Assembly (NCBI GenBank): GCA_001600455.1
Contig: BCKC01000004.1
Span: 310,001-374,000, forward strand
Direction: 5' to 3'
Source of the DNA: Endocalyx cinctus
Taxonomy: Eukaryota; Ascomycota; Sordariomycetes; Amphisphaeriales; Apiosporaceae
DNA length: 64,000 nt
Part shown: positions 36,894 to 48,174 of the stretch, piece after piece
How positions within the stretch are numbered: position 1 is the stretch's first letter
Layout of the letters: every line of letters starts with the position of its first letter
Position numbers and translations under genes: made by a program
Notes under the pieces: model-generated
Database searches by the model: none
Told to the model about the DNA's origin: nothing
Seen by the model: only the letters and a program-made list of their open reading frames with translations

Positions 36894-39753
36894 ATGGCCA
36901 ATACAAATATGAACGAGCAGTCTAGCCATGGTAACCTTACCATCCTAACAAAAGTTGATAAACTGCGCGAGCTTATCGGCACGAGAATTGCTCTACCTCA
37001 AGTTCGTTTATAAGGTCTCCCCCTAACTGATGACGACTTTGTCACTGATAATTTGTGTTTAGCTTGTGGTAGTTGGAGATCAATCCTCGGGAAAGAGCTC
37101 CGTGCTCGAAGGGCTAACAGAATTTGCTTTTCCCCGAGCAGCCGAGTTATGCACCCGATATGCTACGCAAATTACATGTCGTCGCGAGACGGAGACTAGC
37201 ATCACTGTATCTATCATTCCCGATCTGGATGCTTCCCCTCAGGAGCAGGAGCGGATAAAGGCTTTTCGTAGCGATTTAAAGGACACGAATCCTGAGACAT
37301 TGGTAGATCTTTTCAAAGATGTGAGGGGTATAACTTATGGGTAGAAAATCGACATTTGTAACTAACGTTATTCATTAGGCAAACAATATCATGGGAATCA
37401 GAAACCCTTCGTCATCCAGTGCTGCTCCTGCCTTTTGCCAGCACATGCTCAAGATTGAGAAACTTGGGCCTGCTGTTAGATGACCTATCCCGACATCAAA
37501 AGCCCTTCGTACTGATATGCTTGCTATCTTAAAAGGAAGAACATTTCACCGTTATCGATGTGCCTGGTATTTTCCGGAAGGAAACCGAAGGTCAAACAAG
37601 ATCACCTCTTTACCTATGTAATAGCAAATGCTGACTTTAAATTCACTAGGAATCACCACCGAGGCTGATATCGAGCTCGTAAGAAACATGGTGAAAAAGT
37701 ACAGTAAGTATTTTTCCTACGTGCTTTTTTTTCTTTTTCCCCCTATTACTGCTGATTGGATACTAAGATCTGTAAATAGTGAGAGATCCGCGAACAATGT
37801 GAGTAGCTTGTATTGTGAGCTGCTGTTACTATTTTACTGACGCCCATTAATTAGTATGCTTGCCATTATGCCTAGCAATGTCGACCCTGCGACCCAAGAA
37901 ATCCTGTAATCACGACTTAATCCGCGTTTTAGATATAAAGTTGCTGATTATAGGTTCACAGAAAACTAGCCAGAAATTTTGACCCTACCATGAAGCGGAC
38001 GATGGCAGTGCTCACAAAACCTGACCTGGCGATTGAGCGCACGATGATACAAATCGCCATTGATCACGTTAATGGCAAGCGAAGCGACTTGACGCTGGGC
38101 TATTATATAGTAAAGAACCGTGGGCCCGACGCCGGGAATATGACTCTCGAGCAGGGTAAACGAGAGGAGCAAGCTTTTTTCGGCGCAGAGCCCTGGTCTG
38201 CACTTAAGAACACGGGTAGAGCGGGAATCGACGCCCTAAAGACCCGAGTACGCGCGCTTCTTACTGAACTGATAAAGCAAGAGTTTCCCAAGCTCAAATC
38301 CGAAGTATCAGGATCATTAAAGATACTTAAAAACGAACTACAAAGCATGGGGTTCTCCAGGAATGACCAACATTCCCAGCGAGCGTATCTGAGTAATATG
38401 AGCGAGACATTCCAATCTCTGGCGCGGCAAGCGGTATATGCTCAGTACACAAGCGACAAAATCTTTGATCAACACAACCTCAGACTCATCACTCGCATTG
38501 TCGAGGCGAACGAACAGTTCTCGAACGATATTTGGAAAAGGGGGCATATGAGATCTTTTGCGAAAGATTTCGAAAATAACGAGGAGGCCGCGGCCGTTCC
38601 CATTTATTCTCCAGCCGAATCTGAAACCGAAATGGTATCAGAACATGAAATCAGATCTGAGTCGGATAGCGAAGTCGACTCTGAGACAGATGAATATCCC
38701 GAGATACGGGACCTATTTGACATCCCAGCTGTTCCAGTCCCTTACTTGAGCAGGGATAGTATTATGGATTACATTGAGAAAGTCTACAAGGCAAGCCGAG
38801 GACAGGACCTTGGTACAGTGAGTTTCTTTCCAACCACAGATCACGAGCTCAACTAATCAACCAATCTACTTCAGTTCGGCAGCGGTCTTCTAGCCACCAT
38901 GTTCAAAGAACAATCCAAGAAATGGGAGCACATAACACTTTGCCATATGCGCAAAGTCATCCTTAGTATCCACCATTTTATTGTGACGATACTTGGCGCC
39001 ATCTGCCCGGATCTAAGAGTGCGAACAGAATTATGGGACGGGTATCTTCTTGACGAACTACGTCGATCTTATGTCAGGGCCCTAGATCAAGCAAAATTTC
39101 TGCTTCAAATTGAAAGAGAAGAGGTTCCGTTAACAATGAACCACTACTTCAACGATAACTTGCAGAAGGGTCAGATATCCCGTTTAATATCAAAGATAGA
39201 GGAGCACGGCACCCAAGTAAACGACTATAAAAATAACGGGAAGTACTTCGGCGAGGGCATTATAATTAAGCCATCTCAATTGCAGAACATTTCCGTCAAC
39301 AAGGCTAATTCGGACCACGTCCGTGAGTATATGGTAAGTTGATATAATTAATAACCCTCAATGAGTCACCAGGTATACCTACTTTAGGTAAACAATTTGC
39401 CGCTTCTTGCTATAATCCCACAGAAGTTTTAATACATTTCCATTTTTATTAACGCGCAGACGCCTTCATTGCTAAATGCTAATATATCTACCTAGCATGA
39501 TGTTCTCAAGAGCTACTACAAGGTGGCTCGGAAACGATTCGTCGACGTTATATGCCAACAGGCGATCAACCATTTCCTGCTGTTGGGTGAGTCCAGTCCA
39601 CTCAAGATTTTCAACACGCAAATGGTGCTCAGACTCAACGAGGAGCAACTCGACATGATTGCGGCCGAGGACGCGGCAGTAAAACAGCGAAGAGAAAAGT
39701 TGGCGCAAGACATGAAGAACTTTGAGAATAGCTGGAAAGTTTTGAAAGGTTAG
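36894..39753 (+). CDS. Dynamin-like GTPase (Mx-like), ten exons, 737 aa
   Basis: Exons: 36894-37001, 37063-37320, 37379-37474, 37536-37590, 37650-37703, 37780-37798 (19 nt), 37855-37905, 37962-38817, 38875-39333 and 39496-39753. All phases fit, giving 737 residues. The GTPase domain has G1 GDQSSGKSS at 41-49, a CTRYATQIT G2 region, G3 DVPG at 162-165, G4 TKPD at 232-235 and G5 VKNRG at 264-268. The stalk follows (LATMFKEQSKKWEHIT) and a C-terminal GED (LKSYYKVARKRFVDVICQQA, residues 653-737). A Ser/Glu-rich insertion lies at about residues 425-460. Dynamins of this class remodel membranes; in fungi their roles (organelle division, antiviral Mx-like) are mostly unknown. Intron 9 (162 nt) is long for the locus. 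The gene looks intact. Confidence 0.9.
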
Positions 39754-42700
39754 AATTAGAACAGTTAAAGAAAAATTGAGATATGCGTCTTGGTTTCGGA
39801 CGCGTACGGTAGGATATTGTGGATGGTTAAAATGCAAGTGTGGAGACACTTAAATAGGCTTAGCGCGTTACTGCATTCGTTAACAACCATGACAAATCTA
39901 GCTGAAGGTTATTCCGAGTTATTAAAATATCAAAAAAGGAGATGAATTTCTTCTGGAATAATATATAAGCCGTAACCGCCGAGGGAGCAGTGCTTATAGG
40001 CCGAAGTCCACTGAGAATTAGGCGAACCGTTTCTTTTTTTTTTTTTTTTTTTTTTTTGAAAGTTATGTTCGGGCTTAGCATTGCGCGAAAGTTTACTTCG
40101 CATATGGGAAAGTCGAGATAATGATTTTATTTGGAAATATGTGACCACAAGTGTCAGCTGCACCACACTAGTATCTAGTTAGATTGTGTGCGGAGCACAC
40201 AATCAATAAAGCATCCTTCCTTCAACTATCCCACAGCAAGGTCAATTTCGTTGCGGCGCTAGCGATTTCAGTATAGGGCTGATAGTGCTATTAATCAGTG
40301 GAGTGTTGTTTTGCTTGGTGTTAGCGTCCGCACGGGCCAATGCCACCACCAACTTTTTTTTTCCAACCTTACTTCCCGTCTTCACATTCATCACCAATTT
40401 AACATGCGTTTAATCAATCAAACAACAAAACCGTCACCTACCACCAAATCCCGACCGCAAAACCGCCCACCCACCCGCGAAAATTACTTCAGCCTTCCTA
40501 ATAGATCCAAACACAGATATTGGAGAGTGTGAGCCCCAAACTCCTCGAACGTATTTCACCGAAATTCTTCAGAAATCGAGAGATCCAACATCTAGGTAGA
40601 ATGTGCCCGAAAAGTCCTCCAAAGAAAACCGCGAGTTCTTCATATCCCAGAGATGGGGTTAACGACCCGAAGGTTGTGGGATAGAAGCGGCGACAGAAAA
40701 TTCAAGATCTGTTATATTTGAGGGTGTATATTCGCAATTAATTAGAAACGATTGAGGATAGTCGCCTATTCCATTCTCAGGTTAGTTTCTCTTTCCAGTT
40801 TCTCTGAATTCACTGGAAGCTCCACGTACTTAAGCTAAAACACAGAAGAGGCGCAGATCGATAGAAAAATACATAGGTGGAGGTAAGAACGTATTTCCAA
40901 TCGGCATCATTCATCGACGAGACGGTCGAAACGCGATCCAACGCGACGGGCACGACCGACATGGTCTCGTTACCGACCACCGCGACTATCATAACACCGA
41001 GTTCTAGTTCAATTCCACCCAGAGAGCCATCCGACCCTCGTCGACATTCTACATTATCCTAACCTCGATCAACACCCGCGTGACCAAACTCAACTACCTC
41101 AGATAATCGTCCTTACCAATAAAAATGTCATCTTGCATATAATCTGACGAACAAACACCATCAACAATCAGAGATACTGGAAGCTCTAGGGGCTAGGATC
41201 ATGTTAATATCTCTTGGTTAACATAAATAGCCTGCCCATAATCCGATCGACTTAGTGATGAAGTTAGCTTTGAACAAAGTCAAAAGCCCCGTATGGAATA
41301 CCAACAGCCTCATGTTCAGGACAGTATCTGAGCTCAAAAAAGTTGCGAAAACGCCCATATTCGTATGTGAGAGAGATAATCACTCCACTTGTTTAGATCT
41401 TCCTCCGTGGACACAGAGTCATCAACGCATATAGATTGTCGAGTGTTTCCTGATCGTGAATAATGCCATTTTTCCTACGTGCTTGGTGGACTTAGATAGG
41501 TTTAAAGACATTTGTGTGATAAATTATAGTATGAGCATCCTGGGTTTGGTTAGGGGTAGTGTTGTTTTGACCCAGTCTTGCGATTAGCAACCCGCAGTCT
41601 CAAGTCCTTGTTCAAAATCAAAATAAATGCTTTTAACCTGTCTCACTCATTGTTTAAAAGTCTCCACAAGGTCATATCTGTATGCATAAGATCATATTTA
41701 AACACCCACTATATATACCATGGATCTAGCGGACCACACCGAATCCCTCGTCTTCCAGCTTAGGTCCTTCGTACTCACCCAGGCCAGCACCCTCCAATGT
41801 CGTAAGCTGCCTGTCCCCAACATAGAAAAGGAAAAAGAGGAAAACACTCATGCGGGCGGGTTGTGGTTGGGAATTGGTTGGGTTAGGATCGTCTGGCTTC
41901 ATAGTTTAGACGGAAAACGCACCTAAAACTACCGCGCGAGATCTCGTCCTCGTACAATTGGTATTCCGTACAAGGCAGTCCTGTCCGTCTCTGAGATTTC
42001 GAACTAGCACTCGTCGCTTCTGTTCTATATACTTATCTCCCCCATCCCTGGGATATGAGGAACTAACATCCGGGTTTGGGAAAAGTCCCGACGAGGCGTC
42101 AGATGTTTCTCCAAACCCCCGATCTGGCGGAGTGCGAACGAGGAGTTTGGGGGGGGCGATGGTATTAAGAGTCGGTGTGACGAAGAATGGAGGGAAAGGT
42201 GCGAGTGGATCTGTCGAGTGACGGACAATTCGGTCGAGGACCAACTAGTCATTCTTTTGGACGGCTTCGTAGTCGTGGTCTCGGTAGGTGAAATGGATAT
42301 CGCGGGTTCAACAATAACGCCCAAGCGGCCGGTCATCCTATCTATTAGTACTAGCTTTGGTAACTCAGATCTAGGGATGGTATGTTTAACATCGTACTAA
42401 TCATCGAATAGGTCGTTTGGTTGTTCGCGAGTCACACATCAGCGATTCTAGTGCCATGGGTCGCCTTGGATGAAGAGCTGCCCCGAAGCAGCCCTGGAGG
42501 TGCCTCGATGGGTGGTTTGGCTGTCTTCCGCTCATCGGAATCGGACCCCACATTCCCAGGCTCGTGCCTTCTCATGTAGCCCGGAGCCTGTCCAAAGTAT
42601 ACCTGCATAAACCGAGAAGGTTTGGCCGTATCTGTGGCTTCGAAAACTGGAGGCGTCTATCCGCGCTTCACTTTTTGTTAGGGTCTTGCATGAGCATCCC

Positions 42701-43476
42701 CTTAATGAGGAGCTAGTACTCCTGATCGCAGTTTTTCTTAACATTCCCCCACAGTGGAAGATGACCTCGGAAATATCGATCTTCTGCGGGGCCTGTCGCG
42801 CGAGGGGTTATGATTATGTACGCCCTGATGCGTCCGGGCTTTTGTTTGGAATATGCTTTGGTCACGATCTCAAGGGCTACGTCCGTACGTGGGGGGAGTG
42901 ATGTGACCGAGTCCTGGTCGTCCCCGGCAAAGATGTTACCTATGCAGGACGACACCTTGCCGGGTTTTTAATGCTCGGTGATGGCGATGACAGTCGATAT
43001 CCTCGTAGATGGGGCGCTAGTGTGGCTGGTCTGGTTCTACACCCGGCTTAAAGACGTAGAACCGCCGAATGACGGCGGTACGAGCGACTGAGCGTATCGG
43101 ATCGAGAAGTTCCTATCCTGTTTCAAGCTAGAATAGCCCTGAAACGATAATGGCGGGGTGCCTGGGATCTAGCGGCTTAAGAAGGCTCCTGATTTATGCC
43201 TTCTCGCTGATGGGAAAACATCGTATCGGCGACCTTGCTCCGGATACCATAGCAAGTAAGACTTCGCGATTCTTATTGGTACGGCATGTATGCTGACGTA
43301 TAAATGTATCAACGTCGAGATGCGGCGAGCGCCGTGAATCAAGGATATTTATAGACAGATGACCGTCCTTACTCATGGGTCGAAGAGGGATAATCGCGGT
43401 CAGCAACGGAGAAGATGTCTAGGAGTAGGCGATCATGGCCCCAATTTGCAAATGGGCAATCACGAACGAGTCGGGC
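39754..43476. other. Repeat-degraded region without a supportable gene
   Basis: No intact gene. It contains a 24-T run (40034-40057), a C-rich stretch near 40330-40480, and scattered open frames of 60-110 codons on both strands (for example 41720-41926 plus, 41906-42244 minus, 42713-42955 minus) with no family match. The part after about 42400 becomes more GC-rich and may belong to the decayed gene or element to its right. Confidence 0.45.
40034..40057 (+). repeat. Poly-T homopolymer, 24 T
   Basis: A continuous run of 24 T, about 280 bp after the dynamin stop. On the minus strand it reads as poly-A, so it is not the poly-A signal of the dynamin gene. Confidence 0.9.
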
Positions 43477-44870
43477 TTAATGCAACGTCTGGACAGCTCC
43501 ATAATATAGATCTACTGTTTCGTTCAGGTTCGCGAAGCATGAGCCCGCGAAGAACTTCAGCTCGGGTCGGTCGGCTTTGTCGACCAAGGTGTTGACAGTT
43601 TTATAGATTGCGTCACTGCCTTCGGAGAGCATAAAGTCCTTGTAGGGGCTAAGGTTCCGCTCGTTGTTGTATACTCCAACACTGATTGCTTCGAAGTATG
43701 CTTTGCTCTGGTCGCGCAAGTGGCTTAACCGGTATAGCTGGAGGAAGATACGCTGTGCCATTGTGTCTGGTGTTAAGCGCTGCTGCAAGTCTCGGACGAG
43801 GGTGTACGCGCCTACTTCCATTTTCGCAGTCAATCGCAAATCCTTGGGGTCGAGAACACCTTTTATTGTGTACATTCCCGTTCACGCCCCTCTTGAGAAG
43901 ATAAACTTGTGCGTCTTCTCCGTTCTCTAAGACTAGTTCTGTCGGGATTGACTGGAATGCGTGGAGAGGGGTATCCGTGTCTTGGGCGGATAAGGGTGGA
44001 GGTTGTTCGGTATCCTTCCTTAATGACTAGGACACCGCTGGTCTTAACGAGGTCGGTGGGATATGGGCCGATGTGTGTGAAGACTCGCGTCTTAAGGTGA
44101 TCAGAAGCGTCAGCGGTCATCACGCATACAGCCACGTCGTGCTGTTCATATCGCGGCTTTCCGTGCGAGGCGATGGATCTGACGCGAGCTTTGGCGTTGT
44201 CGTCCATACCGTCATCGAAGGATACGACCAAACACTTTTCTGATCAATCGTAGGATGTCTTTTACTTCTTTCTTCCAGCATGAGCAAAACTAGTCAGGTA
44301 ATGGAACCTATTACGCCAATACTTGCTGGCAATGATTCGTCCGTAGTAATTTTCCTTGTCAGCTTTATTCGGGTCCGGCACGAAGTTGCATCGCACTCGC
44401 AATCCGTGGTGGGTAAACAATTCCGTGCCTACTTCTTTTTCGTCATTGGCAGGATCGAGTAGTTTCGCAAGCTGGATTCGGTAGTGATTCAGGGTATCTT
44501 GTCCAACCCATGTCATAATGTTTTCCATGAGTGTGGCCGCTTCCAAACGTCTGGATGGCGTGGTAAAGTGGTCAATAGTATACTTGGAAGGGTCAAATCT
44601 CAGATCGAGCATTTAGTCAGGCGGTGCTGGTAAAAATTGGTCAGTCGGAATGATCCAGAGGATAGCCAAGGTGTCGTCTCCATCTGTTGGTAAAGAATCG
44701 CAAAAACTTGCTGTTGTATCTATTTGGATATATATAACGAGAAGAGGAGGGGGTGGATGCTGGTATTTATAGATGGATGGCCTTGGTTTTGGGATGTGAC
44801 TTATGATATTAGGCAAGAAACTTTGGTATATCTTCCTGCAAGATATTGGAAGGTACAGTTTCAATTTCAT
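43477..44870 (-). pseudogene. Decayed unrecognised gene, RIP-like stops and two frame changes
   Basis: One minus-strand frame is open from about 44870 to about 44010 apart from TAA at 44613-44615, TAA at 44262-44264 and TGA at 44244-44246. All three could be RIP products (CAA, CAA and CGA). It then shifts near 44010 and again near 43870 to continue to a stop at 43477. Codon-like stretches include a GQDTLNHYRIQLAKLLDP part, a GKPRYEQHDVAVCVMTADA part and a final segment with FLQLYRLSHLRDQSKAYF. I do not recognise the protein. It lies directly downstream of, and in the same direction as, the gypsy pol fragment but does not resemble a retrotransposon product. Confidence 0.4.
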
Positions 44871-45056
44871 CGTAGCCTATGTATTTCACTTCATATTGCA
44901 GTTGCGGCTCCTTCCCTTCCGGTTGTGACTAGTGATGTCCAACAATACGTTCGACAAACCTTCCTCATTGGTGTTTAAGGGCCCGGGTACCGGTCGTGAC
45001 CTCCCGTATGGGTCGCCTACCACGGGTTGTAGATATTTGATGGAGATATCCGAGTT

Positions 45057-46730
45057 CTAGGTCAACGAAGGTGGAAGTGTCAGCCGATACCTGAGATAAC
45101 TCAAAAGTTTCTCAATCGGGAAGGAGCCGGCTTTTGTGAAACTCAGCTTGGTTTGATTATTGAGATGGTAACCTGGTTTCCCGGGTTTTACCAGTTTAAC
45201 CCACGCGAGTTGACCCTCGTTTATCACAGGCGGCTTGCGGTGTGTACCATTATAGTGAATTTTCATCCGTGCTTCGGCTATGTTGGCTGCATCTTGTACC
45301 TTGGTGATGCGCTGCGTGGTTTTCACCTCCATTTTTGCCATAGGCTCGTCCAGAGAGCGCCCACGAACTTCGGATCCATATCAGAAACGAAGGCGTCTGG
45401 TAGGCCCCAATCCGGATATACTTGTGCGAAGTATGCGTCTGCCCATTGTTTAGTATCGTAATCCGTGCGACCCAGAATGCCTTTGACGTGACCTTTCCGT
45501 CATATTGGCAAACCGAGCATGAAATCCAGGGGAAAGAAAGGAGTCAGAACAGGCTGCAGGTTGCTATATGCTGGTTTCGTGTCATATTTGTCTTGATCAC
45601 AGTCTGGGCATCCCTTGACGTATTCGACTACGTGATACTTCATGCGTTCGAAATATACGAGAGGACGCAGAATTTGAAAGGTACGTCCAATGCCCTGGTG
45701 GCCCTTATGATCGTGGCCCATTTGCAAGATTCGAATCCTCACGTTTGCGGGTATGACCAACCGGTCTCCGTCAGAATCCTTGCAGTATAGGAGCTTAGTC
45801 GCCAGATCGAGCCTAAAAGCTTTCACGGTTGTAACCGGTTCCGGGGTATGGCGGGTCTCTCCCCATTTTTGCATTAGGTAGAGAGATAGCCGGTCTTCAC
45901 GTGTTTATCGGACTTCAAACCGAAGATAATGTCACCTGTTAGGTATTTAGACATGTGTAGCCTCATTTTCATGTGACCCTCTTCCAACGTCGTGGATAAT
46001 TCCGCGTCGCAGCTCTGGCTTGTATCGGGTGCTCGGCGAGGTTCGTGTTGAGAAAGAGTCATTGCTTTCCGAACCGCAGGAACATCCAGGGCTTGATGCT
46101 GGGACTCGGTGGGTCCTCGGTCTTGTTTAGCCTGAGCTCTTGTTATCACAAGACAGGTTGTCACCGGTAACAAGCGGATGAGAACTGTTTCGGGTATCGG
46201 AGGGTCAACACAAAGTAGGATGTATTGGGGACTCGCTCCACGGGTATCTGCGGCAGAGCCTCGGCTTGACAGCGCTGTCACATTCCGGCAAATCATCCGG
46301 CTGATGCCGTGGGAGTCTTGACGAGGCGTCGGCATCTGTGAGAGCATACTTGGCTAAGTACGCCAGTTGATGAGCCGGTAGATTCCCCGTGGTTGTTGAG
46401 GCATGTTTCGAAAGGCTTGGGTAATTGCGTTATGATCTGTGTAAACTTAGATATGGTTCAAGTCTAGATAGTGTGTGAGTTTTTTTCAATGCCCATACCA
46501 AACCACACCGTCGGAGTAAGTAAGCGGGAGATGAACAGGATTGGTCTGGTCCGGTCGTCGTCTTGCTCCTAGTATAGGGCTGCAGGGATGCTTCCTAGCT
46601 TACTTGAATCAACTCTGAGGATGAAATCCTTATTATAATCCGGAAAGGCTAAACCAACGGCTTCGATGAGTCGTTGTTTAAGTAGAGCCCATGATTGTTC
46701 GGCCCTTTCCCAGAGAACAGGTAAGCTTTA
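45057..46730 (-). mobile_element. Ty3/gypsy pol fragment (RNase H, integrase), decayed
   Basis: Minus-strand pieces in the gypsy order. RNase H/RT end at about 46710-46330: a LKQRLIEAVGLAFPD...VDSSKLGSIPAALY part, LFISRLLTPTVWFGMG, then VYTDHNAITQAFRNM and a DADASSRLP stretch. Integrase zinc-binding at about 45874-45500: VRIRILQMGHDHKGHQGIGR then YVKGCPDCDQDKYDTKP (H-H-C-C). Integrase C-terminal part at 45341-45057: ARMKIHYNGTHRKP, VKLVKPGKPGYHL. Stops and frameshifts separate them, and gag, protease and most of RT are missing. The integrase core with its DDE residues is not intact. Confidence 0.7.
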
Positions 46731-46985
46731 TTTTTCTTCCTCGTGGGCTTGCTTTTCTTTACCCATGGGAATACTAGAAAGGTTAGGGAATGTTACCGGT
46801 GATGGCTCTGACAGTGAGACCATTTTCGACGATATAGGTAGTCCAGTTAATATTTAGCCCGGTTGGTTCGGAAACCTTTTTCAGCTCTGGCGAAGACTAC
46901 CTCTCAGAGGAGACTATGGCCTGGGATAGTGATAATAGCGATGATTAGCATCGAAAAAGTCATGGTTTGGAACTTAGCTACACTG

Positions 46986-47252
46986 TCAGATTCTAAGTAC
47001 GCGGAAGACATTAGCTGTATCGGAGAGTGTTAGAAGCTCTGCTTCTGTACTTGATGTTGTAACAGTCATCAGCTTGAAGAGATACCCTTGACTGCTTTTC
47101 CGATCTGTACTGACATCGGCGAATGCTGCATCTGAATATATCTCCATCTTCAGGGCAGTTAGCTTCCCACCCTTCCCTCCAGTATACCTGATGGCTACTT
47201 GCTTAGTACCAATGGTATATGATATCAATCTACTTCTATCTTCGTTGGACAT
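46986..47252 (-). mobile_element. Ty1/copia RNase H fragment with an internal deletion
   Basis: 88 codons on the minus strand match the copia RNase H region: ISYTIGTKQVAIRYTGGKG, EIYSDAAFADVSTDRKSSQG, then YLFKLMTVTTSSTEAELLTL. The usual residues between the FKL and TVTTSST parts (GGPI..WKASKQ-type) are absent, so a short in-frame deletion has occurred. The fragment abuts the gypsy remnant at about 46.9 kb, suggesting nesting or juxtaposition of two dead elements. Confidence 0.7.
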
Positions 47253-48174
47253 GATTGCCTTCTGCAGGGTAGTGCGCTAATAATACTAAGGGGTGATACA
47301 CGGGATGGATATGCCGTAACTTGGGAGAATAGAGGAGAAGGTTTAGAGAGTGCGACAAGGTTACCTGCCGCCTTTATATATTTTTAAGACCTCTATCTAA
47401 GCTGTCCAATCGTAGGCACTTGTATGATATGGTTCCTGTTAGCAGTTTTGCTTTCCCATGTCCCAGTAAGGCAGTTTCGCCGTACCCAACAGCGTAAACC
47501 CACGTGAAGCTCATTATATAGAAGTATTAAGATATTGGATATTCTGTTCGCAATCGCATCTACGATAGATCGCCTATTTTTTCGTCTACTACAACCCAGT
47601 TAGAAAACCTCCCTCACTCCATATCACGTCATATAGTTGTTAGTTTCTCGCTGCAAGATCGCTGCTAGTTATATACTGCTTGAGAAGTGCTACGGGTGTA
47701 ATATTTATGAGACAAATCGGATGTGAGCCTGTGAAGTAATCAGGGTAATTGGAGCTGTTCTCCGAATGGATACGTCTTATTATCGTTATCGCCGTTAATA
47801 ATTAAACGATCGACTGCTCACTTTATCCGATATGTATGTTCGGGGATCATTGTTAGATGTTGAGACGATTGTAATGGTAAATGTGATATATTTTTAAGTA
47901 GGTTGTGGTACTAAGATGGCACAGAGGTTGCGGCGGAGTTTGACTATGCCTCGGGTGCTAATCATTTATTTGGTAACGACGACTTTCTGAGAGGAATAAC
48001 TGATACAGATGAGTTCGAGTTTTAATACATATTCAAGCCGCATTACTTTGAAAAAATCAACATAATTTATTTTCTTTTCGTATAAAGTAGACCTTAAAAC
48101 TACATTTCCTCAATATTGTCACCTCATCCATCCTAACCCCCTCACGATCACCTCGTTCACGTTGCCTTTCGAGC
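47253..48174. other. AT-rich gene-free stretch
   Basis: Stops in all frames; no repeat end, RNA or coding pattern visible. It is the downstream flank of the Ulp1-type gene on the minus strand. Confidence 0.5.

Noticed and set aside
41100..41160. A YMQDDIFIGK-like stretch resembling an RT YxDD motif on the minus strand
   Set aside because: The spacing is wrong (an extra residue before DD), and the surrounding frames have no RT fingers or thumb sequence.
45725..45745. A ttcgaatcc stretch resembling a tRNA T-loop
   Set aside because: It is part of the integrase zinc-binding coding sequence and no acceptor stem or other arms fold around it.
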